From positions 5,350,402 to 5,414,401 of the forward strand of contig CM012954.1 in assembly GCA_000181795.3 (NCBI GenBank): a stretch of 64,000 nucleotides of DNA, given 5' to 3'. Under the pieces are notes generated by a model, which saw nothing but the letters and a program-made list of their open reading frames with translations, had not been told where the DNA came from and made no database searches. Positions 22,636 to 35,988 of this stretch are shown here, in pieces. This stretch comes from Trichinella spiralis. Lineage: Eukaryota; Nematoda; Enoplea; Trichinellida; Trichinellidae. The translations under genes and the position numbers were made by a program. Positions within the stretch are counted from its first letter, which is position 1. Every line of letters starts with the position of its first letter.

Positions 22636-23480
22636 TCAAGCCCTTGAATAATGCGTTCGGGGTCGTACTGTAGTAAATGGCGGTAAGTTTCTTCGCTTCA
22701 ATACGCGATGAACCAAAGGAAACTTGATTTTCGAATTCTACAAAATTATGAAAATAAATCATAAAGTACAACGCATGCATATATTAGTTGTTTACGTGAA
22801 ACTGTTTCACATGCGCACGTCGACATTTCGATGGTGAGATGGAACTGACTTTAATGATTTGAATGCTTTCCGCCCTTGCGCGATGTCGAGATCCCATATC
22901 CCGGTCTAGATAAATATGTACACATTAATATATAAATATATATATACTTATGATTAATGATACAAACGTATTCTTACAGCATTGGGTAACCGCTCCGCAG
23001 CTTGTCAAATCACGATATTCACGATACATGTTGTGAGTACCGGTTCTGGAATCATAACGCAACCAAATTCCATAATTGCGAACAAACGAATTGTTACAAT
23101 CATGAAGCTAAAAAATACTCGTACTTTGATTCCGCTCTCAGAGTTATTAACGAACAATAATAATTTTAGCATAACAATGAAAATATTCTTCACGAATGAT
23201 GAAAAATTAACTTCTTTACCTGTCGAATTTTCAAAATCTCACCATGAGATTTTTTCACTTTTTTCAATTTACGACAGAAATACCAAAATCGGGATTTTGC
23301 AACGACATCATTCGATGCATAAATGCGCATTTTATACAACGGTGGTCGTCGCTCTTTTGGAGTGGGCAATTTCCGCCCAATAATAAGAAATTCTTTCAGC
23401 TAAAAAACAGGAAAATCATCAACATTACTGCTCAACGTAAAAGCTAGCCGTTTTACCTGACCGGATGCTTTCAAGCCCAT
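22636..23480 (-). CDS. RPL18A: 60S ribosomal protein L18a (eL20)
   Basis: Five exons on the minus strand: 23480-23457, 23399-23220, 23107-22978, 22905-22796 and 22737-22636. They give 181 residues (human 176). The first exon has only eight codons (MGLKASGQ). Matching blocks include [64 protein letters not shown] and [15 protein letters not shown]. It is a structural protein of the large ribosomal subunit in the cytoplasm. Cytochrome c follows after 148 nt on the same strand; divergent NCKAP1 lies 1.4 kb upstream. Confidence 0.97.
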
Positions 23481-24913
23481 TTTTCAAGCCTATAAATTTC
23501 ACTTTTTAATACTTTATTTTAATATAAATGCTTAAAAAGATATTTTAAAGCGATAAACGTTAAAATAAATACCGATAACAGCTCACAAACATAAAACACA
23601 AGTTACACGTATTTCTTACAGACTACCTAAAGTAATGCAAGTACACTACTGCATATATATATATATATATATGCAGTTGTTAGAAGTGTTTATCTTTCTG
23701 AGATTTATTTATATAATTTTAAAACAAGGTTTTAAGCATTCATTAAAAATTTATAACTTATATTTTATATATTAGCTGTTGTCGCTGCAAAATACTGTTT
23801 TCAAAAACAAATATTTTACATTTTAACGTATGCTGTGATAACGAATATTAGTGGCTTTTATTATTAGTATTAATTATACAAAAATTTTTTCAGTATTTTT
23901 AGAAGTCCGTAAGTCATACAGTTCCGTACATTTCGCATTGTCTATGTTTGTACTTTATTTTCATTTCAGATACGGTATGTTCATGATATTGTTTTAATAT
24001 GTTAGTTATAGAATAATAGTTCTGCATATTGTTTTATCATTTAATTCATAATTTCCGTGTATTTATGGAAATGATTATAATCAAGTGTACATCTAGTTAT
24101 CCTTTAACTAACAGATAATATTGGCAACCAAACTTCCAAATTATGTAAGGTCACTACCGGTGACTACCATGAACAAATGAAATCTTAGTATTGATTCAAT
24201 TAATTGCAAAAACTGTTTTATTTGAGAAAAAGGAAAATGGTTTTGGTGATTACGGACGGGGTTAATGTTCAGTGCATCATTTTATTGATTTTCATAAGTA
24301 TTTTTTACTATTGAAATACACGTTTTGTATTACAATTATCATTAAATTGTGAACAAATGCTGTTGAATAAGTGGTATATAGGTAGATTCTGTTTTACTTA
24401 ACCAAATGAAAGCTAATTTTATGCAGGAAAGCTGATGTTTTAATAGATGTGTAATTAAAGCTGTTTGTTTGAGATTCTTTTATAAAAGTATAATGGGAAA
24501 ATATGCTGTTTTAAGTAAATTTTATTACATTCTGTGAAGTAAATTTAATTTATTGATATTAGTTTATTAACATTACACCTCTGAAATGTACTTTTCTTAC
24601 AGGCATGTTGTCCTAAAGTGTTAGCGTCATAAAATAATTTTTTTCACTGTTGCAATACTTAAAAAAATTTAAATTCATTAATTTCTCTCAATTTTGTATA
24701 TATTCATTTTATAGTTTTACTATTTTACTATTTTTGTATTTCACGATTTTAACTACCGTATGTCGAACCTACCTTCATTATGGAAATGATATGTAATTTT
24801 TATGTACCTGTTTCTGCTTTGTTTTCAGTTTCTCTGAACAGTTTTACTTATATGCATATTGCTCTTGTTATTACGAGAAGAAATCATTTTCATACATAAA
24901 TAAATACAAAATA
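23481..24913. other. Divergent promoter region, RPL18A (minus) / NCKAP1 (plus)
   Basis: A 1.4-kb AT-rich gap without genes. A TTTTCAG acceptor at 24827-24828 may start the NCKAP1 leader exon. A perfect AT-repeat palindrome lies at 23649-23676. Confidence 0.5.
23649..23676. repeat. 28-bp perfect palindrome around (AT)n
   Basis: An (AT) microsatellite is bounded by CTGC on the left and GCAG on the right, making a perfect 28-bp palindrome able to extrude as a cruciform. Confidence 0.8.
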
Positions 24914-27900
24914 ATGATTAAAGCCATAAGTCCTTCGTCGCAAAAAATTGCAGAAAAATTGGTTATACTTAATGAACGAACAACAGGAATTATAACACGT
25001 ATTTATAATATTAAAAAGGTAAGTAAAATTCATTTAAAGGAATGTATATATTAATCTGGTCATTATTTAAAGGCATGTGGCGATTTGAAATCAAAACCAA
25101 AGTTTCTTTCTGATCGCAGTTTGGAAAATGCGTTGAAAACAATTACGAAAAAGTTTCCAGGTTTAGATAACAGGAACAGCAGTGTAAAAGTTATTCAAAT
25201 GTAATTGATTATTAAAAATAATATTGGCATTTTTTAGACTGTTGTGCAAAGTATCAACGCAATTAAACAAGATATAATTAAAGCTTTATCACTGTATTAC
25301 AACACTTTTGTGGATTTAATGGATTTGAAAGTAATTTTTAAAATTTGCATTGTTTTGCAATTCTAACATGTTCCAAAATTTTAGGATCACATAACTGAAT
25401 TATTGACTATTATTGATGCTTGTCAATTGCATTTAAATATTGTAAGCAAGTTTTAATTTATAATACTGATGCTATATTTCGATTATTTAGACGGTAAATT
25501 ACGATCTTACACAGTTGTACTTGAATTTGGTATGTAATTATGTTGCTATGATGATTTTGCTTTCACGCATAGAAGATCGTAAAACGGTACCAGGACTGTA
25601 CAATGCTGCGTATGAATTGCAAAATGGCGTGCAGTAAGTTCTTTCAATTATATGTTTTTGTAATAATAAATTAATTATGAATTGTTTTTTATACTTATTT
25701 TAATAGTTTCAATGTATTGTGTAAATATATGAAATTCTTATTGTAGTGATACGTGTTTTCCTCGGCTTGGTCAGATGATAGTTGATTATGAACAGCCTTT
25801 GAGAAAACTTTCTGAAGAATTTGTGCCGCATTCTAAAGTGAAGACTTTGTTTCATTTAATAAATTAATTTATAATTTACCAATTCATAATGATTTCAGGT
25901 TTTGCTTGGAGCAATTAATTCACTTGCTGCCGTTTACGTTCGTCGAAATTTAACTGCTGATAAATGGAGAGCTGGTCAAATTTTAAGTTTAGTTACAGCT
26001 TCTAATCAGCTGTTAGCTGTAGCTCAAACAGATACGGTGAGAAGTTTTGTCTATATTCCGTTTATTTTATCTTTATTTGAACTGATTTATTTTTGAAGAT
26101 GCCATGCGAATATTTATCTCTTGAAACGATGAATCGATGGATCATATGTAAAATAGCTAACAGGTTTTTTTGTTATTGAACAAATTATTTTTTTTGTTTT
26201 GCAGTCAGTTTGCTTATTTGTCACAATGCAATTGCACAGCCAGTTTTTTGTGATCTTTGGCGTCAAGGTTTAGAATCAGGTCTAGCGATCACATTGTTCA
26301 GGGACGAAGTTCTGTATATTCACAACGTTGCGCAGACGTACTTTGATTCAATAAAAGGGTATGCGAAAAAATTTTTTCTTTTATAAGTTTTTATAAATTT
26401 TTTTTGTAAAATTTAAATGTATTTTGGTATTAATAATAATTTAATTTAAATTATCTAAATATATCTATTTGACCTATTCGAAAATAGGCGGTTTTTGTTT
26501 AAAAGTTACCGTCTTAAGAATGTCAGGTATAATTTCTAGTTGAATTTAACGAAAGAAATCATTTTCGGGATATGTGATTTAAAATGTGTTTATAATGTTA
26601 TATTTTTTGAATCTTGTTCGGGTTTGAGTTGTGTTCGATTTGAAATTTCGATGTTTTAGATACAACAAGCGAGTTGCTGAATTGAAAGAATTTGTTGCCA
26701 CTGCGGTGCAGCATTCGTAAGTTCAACTTTGAAGTTTGCATTCGAATTAATTTAAGAAAAAATCAATTATAAATATTTAATATTAAGAGTATGGTTTATT
26801 TTTTAGCAGTTAAATTGAGTTTACGTATTTATGATTTTTAAAATTGAATTTAATAAACTCTATTTGATACTGTAGATTGCAAGTTCACAGTGACAGAAGA
26901 AAATTTCTTCGAACAGCTTTGAAAGAGTTGTTTCTTATTTTTACTGATCAGCCGGGTTTGTTAGCTCCGAAAGTTCTTTTGGTTCTCATGGCGTTATCTT
27001 TTTCGAAGGACGAAGTAGATTGGCTTATGCGCCATTCAAATTGCTGGCCCCAAAAATCCGGAAACAAAGGTCGTGGCTATGAAGATATAAGCGATCGGTT
27101 GTTTATTTGGCTGTTTAATGGTTTAAAATTTTATTAGTTTTTTTTTTTGGAAAATTTGATTTTCAGGGTTTTGCCTGAGATGCTGTTTTACATGGTCGAG
27201 CTGAGAGAATTATTGCTGCGCTATAGATCGGTTGTGCAACGCTATCATGTACAATATTTGGCTGGATTCGACGCTTTGGCGTTGAACGAACTGTTGCAAA
27301 GTATCGCTTCTATTCCTCAGGAGAGCAGTGTAATTTTTTCTGACTTTTGCCAAGCTATTGCTGAATTAAATGTCGAAGATTTGGAAAATGGTAATTATTT
27401 CTTTTTTATTCTAATTTAATGAAGATTTGTTTGTTTGTTTTTTTTAGATTCTGTTGCATACAATTTTCAAGGTTTGAGGTTAGATTGGTATCGTCTACAA
27501 GTAAGTATTGAGGAAAATGCTTTTGTTTGGTAGTACTTTTTTCAGTTGTAATTCAAATGCAAATTGCATTCAGGCTTATACAAGTTCGGCTAGATTTGGT
27601 TTTTGCCTGCATGATCATGCCAAGTTGGCTCAATTAATGAATACAATTGTATTCCATTTGAAAATGATCGACTTTTTGGATCAGATTATCAACGAAACTT
27701 CAGATTTATCTTCCTACTGGTAAGCTGTACTTATTAATTGTTGATGTAGATTTTTGTTTTTTAAAAATTATTTTTAATATAAAAATTATTAATCTTTTTT
27801 TTAGCTTTTATTCTGTTCTTTTTGAAGAACAATTTCGACTGTGTCTTGAATCGCCTTCACAGTCGAGATATGTTTGCGTTTTTCCAAAGTTATGTTCACA

Positions 27901-30735
27901 TTTTGCGAACTGTTTGCATAATTTATGTCCTGAAGAAGTAACTGATTTATTGCAATTTCTATTTTCTCAGTTGAATTGATTTGTTTTTAATTTCATTTTA
28001 AGCGCATTCATATAGAAGAAAAAGGATTGTCATTGTGTAATTTGTTTCTTGATGAAATTGCGAAAGAAACAAGAAATGTCGTCTCCACCGCTTATGAGCA
28101 GCATCGTTTGCTTTCTGAGGAGGTGATAATAATTTGTTGTTTTAAATTATTTCAGAGAAAAATTCATTTTCAGCTATTGCCTAAAACGTGTGCTAAACTG
28201 ATTGCCAATGCAATAAACAAAGAAAATCGGAAAAAGTCGAACTTCATGACGTTGGAGAAGAAAAGCTTCAAACGATCGTTGTCACCCCAGCATGGCTATC
28301 CTGGCGATGAAAGTTACAGACGTTCGCGAGAAGATATGACTTTGTAAAATAATTTTATAAAGATATTTTAGAAGAATCAATTTCTGTTTGCTTGTTGTTT
28401 AGAATTGATAAGTTGCACTTTGCCCTGACCGAACTGTGCTTTGCAATTGATTATTACCCCCAGATTGTTGTCTGGGAGCACACGTTTGCCCCACGTGAAT
28501 ATCTCACGCAGCACATTGAAGCCCGTTTCAACAAGTAAGCATTTTTTTAAGAAGAAGCAATAGCAAAATGATATAAATCCCTTTCCCAATCGAACAATCC
28601 TCTTCTGATTGCGTGTGTGTTTTTTGAGGACCGTAGTGGCAATGGCTATGTATGACAAAGATACACAAGAAATTGCGAAACCCTCAGAGTTGTTGAACAG
28701 CATACGCACCTACATGGACGTATTGCAGACGTTGGAAAATTATGGTAAAATGTTGTTGTTATTTTTGTTTGTTTGTTGTATTCTCATTGGTTTTATTTAT
28801 TTCAGTTCAAATTGACGTTGTACGAATCTTTAACAACGTTTTGCTGCAGCAGACGCAGCACCAAGATTGTTACGGAGAAGAAACGTTGACAACAATTTAT
28901 ACCAGATGGTTTTTGCTTGCATTGCATGCAACATTTTTGCTTCCATATATTATGTAATTGCTTTTTTCTGAACAGGTATTTGGAAGTGTTGTTACGTCGG
29001 GTGAGCAATTATCAAATTTTATACAGTGGGCATTTGAGAACTTTCGTCAGCAATCCAATGTCAGAAGTAGCTACTTCTTTTTTTCCTGAAGAATACACAG
29101 ATTATCCAGGTTTGCAGTTTATTTAATATATTTATATATATATATCTGTTGCAGTTTAAATTTTGTTGTAGAATTGTGCGCATTAGCTGAAATACTTGGT
29201 GCGTATGGGATGAAATTTTTGAGTGAACGTTTGATGTGGCACGTTGCTGGTCAGATTAGTGAACTTAAGGTATTGTATATTAAGCTTTTTTTTGATTAAA
29301 TATTTCAAGTTTAATTGAATATATTACAAGTAAGGATGGAAATTTAAATTAATATATGTTCATTTAGAAACTAGTGCTGCAAAATAGAGAGAGTTTGCGA
29401 GCGATGAGGACAAATTTTGATCGACCAGATAGAATGCGTGAATTATTCCGTCATTTGACAGGTAAAAGATATTGTTTCAACAAATTATATTCAGTCGTTA
29501 TTTTTTTTTTCGATAATTTAGCATTTTAGTTTTGTTGTTGAAATTGATGTATTTTTCAGTTACTGATGGAAACAAAAAGCATCTGGATGCTGTTGACAAT
29601 CTGTTACAGCGTGTGACAATTGTTGGCGAGATTGTCTGTTTTCGTGATTTGTTGAGACAAGGATTAAATGAGGTTATATTTTTATATTTAATAATTTATT
29701 GCATTTTGAAATTAAAGAAAAAATATTTTGCTTTTAGCTGGTCTCTGAACGAGTACCGTTTCTGGTGAATTGTATGGAAGATTTTAAGACGACAACTTGC
29801 TCGGGCGACAAGCTTGATATGTTGGTATTGTTCAATATTCTTTTTTTTTAATTTAAAATTATTATTCATTTGCATTGAAATTAATTACTTAATACGACGT
29901 TTGTTTATTAACGGTCACGATTAGCCTGTTAGCGAGATGTTTTCGGCCGCTGGGATCAAGTGTATCGTCGATTCAGATTTGGTGAACGCACTTCGTGCAC
30001 AGAAGACGGGTTTAAATATATTATGGGCATTTATTCATTGTTATTATGTATACATATTTTTTTAAAAAAATGTTTCAGATGATGCTGTTGATGACGACTA
30101 CAACGTTTGTTGCTTGCTGATGGTGTTCATCGCCGTTTCGCTGACCAGATTGGCTAGAAGTGAAAATTTCTACCACGCAACATTGGAAAGTATCCACATG
30201 CTGTTTCTTTTATGTTTCACATCTGCTTATTTGTTCATGATTTGTTTTTTATTTAGCTCATCTAAACAACAGTCATTGCATACCGAAAGCAGTGAATGCG
30301 ATCGCTACAGCGTTGTTTTCAATACACCGACGAGAAGATATTGTTGATCGGATGAAAGAATTTCTAGCTGTAAAATTCTGAAATTTTCAAAATTGCACTT
30401 TAATTATTGTTGTTGTTGTTGTTTTTTTTCAAGCTGGCATCTAGCTGTCTGTTGCAAATGGACGAAGAGACCGACCGAGACACGTTGAAAAACAAAGACA
30501 CGGCTTATATTATTCTTGAACAAGTGATTGGGTTTTTTTTCAAATATATTTTTTAAAAAATATTTATTCCAGTATTGTTTATTTATTCATCTATTGTCAG
30601 ATTGTTGAAGAATCACCGTTTTTGACAAACGATATTCTGGAATCTTGTTTCCCGTACATTCTCATTCGATGCGCTTATCGATCTTGTTATCAGCAAGCGT
30701 TCGTGAACAGTATCAACAACAGCGTGAGCGCGTAA
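24914..30735 (+). CDS. NCKAP1: NCKAP1/HEM (GEX-3, Kette), WAVE regulatory complex subunit
   Basis: Thirty exons give 1158 residues (human 1128): 24914-25018, 25073-25183, 25238-25330, 25385-25441, 25491-25633, 25747-25837, 25899-26036, 26099-26147, 26205-26358, 26660-26716, 26876-27097, 27167-27390, 27448-27500, 27574-27719, 27805-27937, 28003-28122, 28174-28343, 28403-28534, 28629-28744, 28806-28908, 28976-29109, 29172-29269, 29368-29461, 29560-29672, 29738-29824, 29925-30009, 30079-30189, 30257-30369, 30434-30523, 30601-30735. Colinear matches include [39 protein letters not shown] and [18 protein letters not shown]. It pairs with Sra1/CYFIP in the WAVE complex that drives Arp2/3 actin branching at membranes. 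The stop lies 207 nt from the convergent PSMD2 stop. Confidence 0.96.
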
Positions 30736-30942
30736 ACGATGAAAAACAAATTTCAATTCTTTATCATCATCACAATTATTCTTAATTTCATTTTATTATA
30801 TTAATAATTCATCCCAAATCAAATCACTTCCATGAACAATTAGAATAATATTAATACTAATACTTATTATTATTACTGTTGTTGTTGCTATTCATTGTTG
30901 TTGTTCTTTTTTTTCTTCTTCTTCTTCATGCTAATTTGTTCG

Positions 30943-33900
30943 TTATTTGATTTCAGAATTAGGATTTTTCACCAGTATCACTGAACCTTCTAAGATTGGC
31001 GAAATTGCTATATCTAAAAAAAGATAATGAATCACTTATCCACATCCATTACTGTTCAGTTCGTTTGTTTGTCTATCGAGATAAATATATAATTTACATT
31101 CGTCAGTAGCTAATTCAGCGCGTTCACCGTGGGCCAGCAGAATCGGCGTGTTGTAAGTTTGAAAGCCGGTAATAGTTTTCGGTTTGCCTGCTTGTCCGAC
31201 AACGTCTACCGCCTGAAAAAGCGTGACAGTAAAAATTTACTTTTAACTACTTCTCAGTTTTGAAATCTTCTTCACCTGGCCAACTCGAACGTTCACATTA
31301 CACTGCTCCAAAGGACTGGTTGGATCGTTCGGATCTTTGGGCGTGAACGTTATTAACATGCGTGGATTCATTGCAGGTACCAAACAGTACAGTAAGAAAT
31401 GTTGCTTGGATAAAATGGCTGTTAAGAAAACATTATAAATATAAATAGAGGGTATGTTTAGAGGAAAAGAAAAAGAAGATTACTGTGTTTTGGATCGAGA
31501 AAGAAAAAGCAAGTTGCGAAAAGACCGCCCAAAGCCGACGGACTCAGCAACTGCCTTTCGCTGTGGAATGGATTCAGCGTCATCGTGCCTTTGCCCAAGT
31601 GCGTCAGACCTTGCGCTATGTGAACCAACATCAACTGAACCGCATCTCGACAATGATGCGCCGCAAGATGACGTAGCGTTGCATTCACACGAGCATTGTT
31701 CGTTCCTAAAGCCACGAACTGTCACCTTATGGGGAAACTGAGGAAAATTCAAATTCACCTGCTCCCAAAAGACCCAACGCGAACACTGCACTGTAAGCAG
31801 TTTCAACGTCGTTATCGTGAGCGAATTTGCTCAACGTTTCCAAAATATTCAACTGTGGATTGCTAACAGAAAGCAATCCCAAAGCAACTGGAACCGCATG
31901 GCGTACAGCTTGATCGCAATAACGCAACTGGAAAAACAATGATAAATAAGTGAAGGCTATCACGAAAGCTATACATATATACAAGATTGGTAAAAAGACG
32001 AAATGCCATGCTTGATCCAATATCTTCACAAATTGCAATCAATGCAATGCCCAATACTGCAACCGCTTGGTGAAAACTGGCACCTTGAGCCTGTCGCAAT
32101 GCTTCCATTTCTTTTTTATCTTTCTTCTTTTCTTTTGTAACCTAAACAAATGATCAAGTTCAAATATAGCGAATTTTTTTTCAGACGCTAACTAATGCCG
32201 CCGACCTTCTGCGTAGATTCTGCGACATCATGCCGTTCAGTGCAGATGTACAACAGCTGTTGAATCTTCAAAACATTTCCAGTACCAGCATAAGCGGCAA
32301 CCTCAACTAGTGTGCTTCCGATGCTACCGTACGGCTTAGGCAACGCTCTCAGCATTTCCACCACAGGCTCGGCTTGTTCTTGTCTTCCTGAAATGGTAAG
32401 TTTTTTGTTCTTTTCGATGTTTCATCCGACGCGAAATACATACCTAAGAAAACCAAAGCAATGCCAAGCAAAACGTTGCGGTAATCGTGTTCTTTGTTCA
32501 AATTATCCCCTTGCTCTATAAGATGTTGAAACAAAATAGCCGCTGCATCCGGATCACCTGATCCTACTAAAACGAATCCCATCGCCAAACCAATCATTCC
32601 CGAAACCTGAATCAGATTCCACTTAATAGTATTATAGAAATAATTGCAATTATTATGCGCACTTCTGCTGGAGTTTTATCTACTTTCAAAGCTTCTCTTA
32701 GTTGTGGCAAAATCGTTGTATGCACAGATTCCAATTTCGAATTCGCATACGCTAGCCCGATGCTGTAAAATTGAAAATTAACATTGATTTCTGAAATTTC
32801 GGTCAAAAATATAACGTATTACCCTAATGTACTGCAAACACGCAATATGGGCTTATCGGACTGCAGAAATTCCAACAACAATGCCTGTGCTGGATCACAT
32901 TCATGATGTACACCACAACTAACTATACCAACAGCTAGTAGACTCCCTGCCTATACATTGTAATTGTAAAGAAGTAGAGGAACTTAGTAGAAATTACAAA
33001 GAAATTTCAATTACTCTTATATGATCATCAGCGGAATACATGAATTTGTCAATATTAGTTAGACCATTGTCTACATCCCAGCGGTAAATTAAACCTTGAC
33101 TAGCTGCTGCACTGACCATTCCTTGAAAGAGATGAAAAATTGTTTAATTAATAAATGGAACAAATGGATGAAACAGGGAAACTTTCTGCACAGACCATGT
33201 TCTCTGTTCTTGTAGAACCAAGTTGCTGCATCTTCTGTAATCATACGATCAACACAGAAGCCAGCATTTATGAAAGCGTTTACAAAAATAGTCCCTATGT
33301 TTTGTCTTACTGAATCAATTTGCGGAACTGAAAAAAATTCTCTAATCAGAAATGTGTATTGAAAAATGAACATCATTACAAAGAATTCCTTACCCGTATG
33401 TTCAGAAACATTACTCTTGTATATGTCTTCTGGAACTTTTGGCTCCATAATATCCAGCTAAATGAATTCAAAATTTTATTACTTTTCAAAGTGAAGGAAA
33501 CACGTATCTACCTCTCGAGCCAACGCTAAAAAGTACTGTGACATATTCGAATTGGACATTAACTCTTTCAAGTCATTGACGTGAGGCAAATCGTCTGGAA
33601 GATCGAGAAAAATTTGATGTCTGGCAAGCAAAAATGCCAACTGCTTTTGCACAAGGCTTAAAAATTAAGAATTTCTTTCATCTACAAACATTTTCTATAT
33701 CCACAAATTCATACATATCCTTGCAGTTCAAAAATATTTCTTTCACTTTTTCAATTTTGTTGAGGACAATTGCACAGCGCATCGCCAAGACTTGCTTGTC
33801 AAATTTGAGATATAATCGCATCGCACATTCCATAAATTCGATGTTATCCGGGTCCGGAACAAACGGTACGCACCTACATCATAATATAATTTTAGTAGGA

Positions 33901-34886
33901 ATGAATAAATGGGTTAACACGGCAAAAATATTTACGAAGTTAAATAAAGACAAACTCTTGAATGAACATCCACGTCACAAAACTCTTCTAACAAGTGCAA
34001 CTGTTCAATTTCCATTAAGAAGTCGCACGCTTCCGCTTCGCCATTATGGGCCAAAAAATACGGTACTATTTCACGAACAAGCGCGTCAATCTGTTCCATC
34101 CCTGTTTGATTAATTTCGTTGTCGTTGTCTTGCCAGATTTTCACCAATTCACCAGATAAATGACTTGAGAAGAAAAGGTATTATAATCAGATGGTTATAA
34201 ATATAAACCAAATGTTAAAGTGCATATTTACCGAACATATTCATAACCCCAACTACCGACATCATTTTTTGACCCAAGAAAACGATATTTGAAACAGTCT
34301 TTTTCATCTTCTTTGGCGCACGTCATGGCCAAAGCAGAAATAATATCTGCGCACATTTCCTTAACAATATTTTCAATCAGTGTAATTTATACAAACCCAC
34401 ATACTATGTAATATAATTTTATTTGAATATATACGCAAACAAAATTTCCGAATTAAATATACCTTCGCAGTCTCGTCTTCTATTTTCCAATAAACATCTT
34501 TCATTGTATCATAATGAACTTGCATGAATTTCAGCGGTTTTGGAACTGCTGTTACACTAGCTGTGGAGGAACGAATGATGTTGCGAAGTCCTTCCAAAGC
34601 TGCTGGATAGAGCGCTTGATTAGGTTCCTTAGAAAAACAGTTATGTATGAATAGAATCTAAAAACATTTCAAATCAACCTGTAAACGGGACACGAACAAA
34701 TCCAATTCCGCTTTCAACTTCTTATCTTCTTCCGACTAGAAAATCAGTAAATCATAAAAATAATTTATAACAATTTATATTTACCATTTCCTGCTCAGCA
34801 TTTTCCGGCGCATTGTTCTGTTCAGATTTCTTCAAATGTTTCACAGTATCCTTCGCAGGATTATCAAATTTTTCAGACACAGCCAT
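30943..34886 (-). CDS. PSMD2: 26S proteasome regulatory subunit PSMD2/Rpn1
   Basis: Twenty minus-strand exons give 912 residues (human 908): 34886-34785, 34735-34679, 34627-34463, 34359-34232, 34163-33936, 33873-33715, 33656-33512, 33457-33394, 33327-33196, 33121-33015, 32950-32823, 32762-32663, 32606-32444, 32387-32206, 32141-31983, 31927-31759, 31705-31484, 31418-31276, 31212-31098, 31013-30943. Key matches are [45 protein letters not shown], the PC-repeat toroid ([52 protein letters not shown]) and the end [11 protein letters not shown]. Rpn1 docks ubiquitin, shuttle factors and Ubp6/USP14 at the base of the 19S particle. The ATG lies 10 nt after a TTTCAG acceptor. Confidence 0.97.
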
Positions 34887-35988
34887 ACTAAAATTTCTGA
34901 AATAATAATTCATTTAATAAAAATCTAGAAATATTAAATATGGCTCTGTTCTGTCTCTGAAACAGAATGACACTAGTGAAACTTTGAAATACTGCTCAGG
35001 ATTTTGCATGAATATACGTGGATGAATTTAGAATAAAAAATATTCAACTCACATCTCAACGAGAATTTCCTTTCTTGCTTCGCAACGCTTTTAGCACAAT
35101 ATTGCTTTATAAAGATTTTATACAGTATGAGTTGTTATCATAATGAAATTCAGGTATCAATTTTAGCAACTTAAAAATTTTTAGCAACTTTTAATATATA
35201 AATCGGCTTTGTATTATTTTTATTATTGTATAATATTGTATTTTATTTTTAATTTCAACGTAAATCCAATTTCTTATACGTTAAATTTGAATAATTTTTA
35301 AATAAAGGATATATTATATAAATTTATATAAAATAATATAATTAATTTTATTACTTTATTTTTATAATAATGTAGAATTATTTTGTTATGACAGTTAATC
35401 CTTATTAAAAATATGAAGTCGAAATAAAATAAAGAGAGAATTTCATTGTTTTTCTTTAATTTTAGATTGAGGCAATCCTTATTATGTTTGTTTGTTAACT
35501 GCTTTTTTTGATTGGTGCGCACGTTGTCTAATTTTATCTGCTAAATGATCCCCTAACTAAGCAGCACTCTCTGCAGTGATTTTTGTTATATCCTTTGATA
35601 TTCTGTTCTAATTTATTATTTTTTATACCTTTGATCATTTAATTTACTGTAATAAAGCGTTTGTCCACCGGTGTTAATATATATCTTAATTATCATTTTA
35701 TTATTTGGTTGTACTTTAATTCCTGCAATCATATTGTCACTTTTTAAAATTATTTTCATAAGTTATTTTGTTTGATATTGTTTTTTTTGTTTTGTAAGAT
35801 AATATATTCTAACTGTGTGTCGAATTTTGAATTATTTGTAGTATTATTCTGAAATTTTCTATCCGAAGTAATATTTTTGATGTATCTTTTTTAGGTACTT
35901 TAATGGTTTGCTTTTTAATTTCAATCAAAACATTGTCAATTATATTACATTTTCTTATAAATATTGTTATTTTCATTAGAAAACAAGC
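34887..35988. other. Divergent promoter region, PSMD2 (minus) / unknown gene (plus)
   Basis: A 1.1-kb very AT-rich gap without genes; it presumably holds both promoters. Confidence 0.5.
34897..34898 (-). promoter_or_regulatory. Candidate trans-splice acceptor of PSMD2
   Basis: Minus-strand ATTTCAG ends here, 10 nt before the PSMD2 ATG. A second AG lies next to the ATG. Confidence 0.45.
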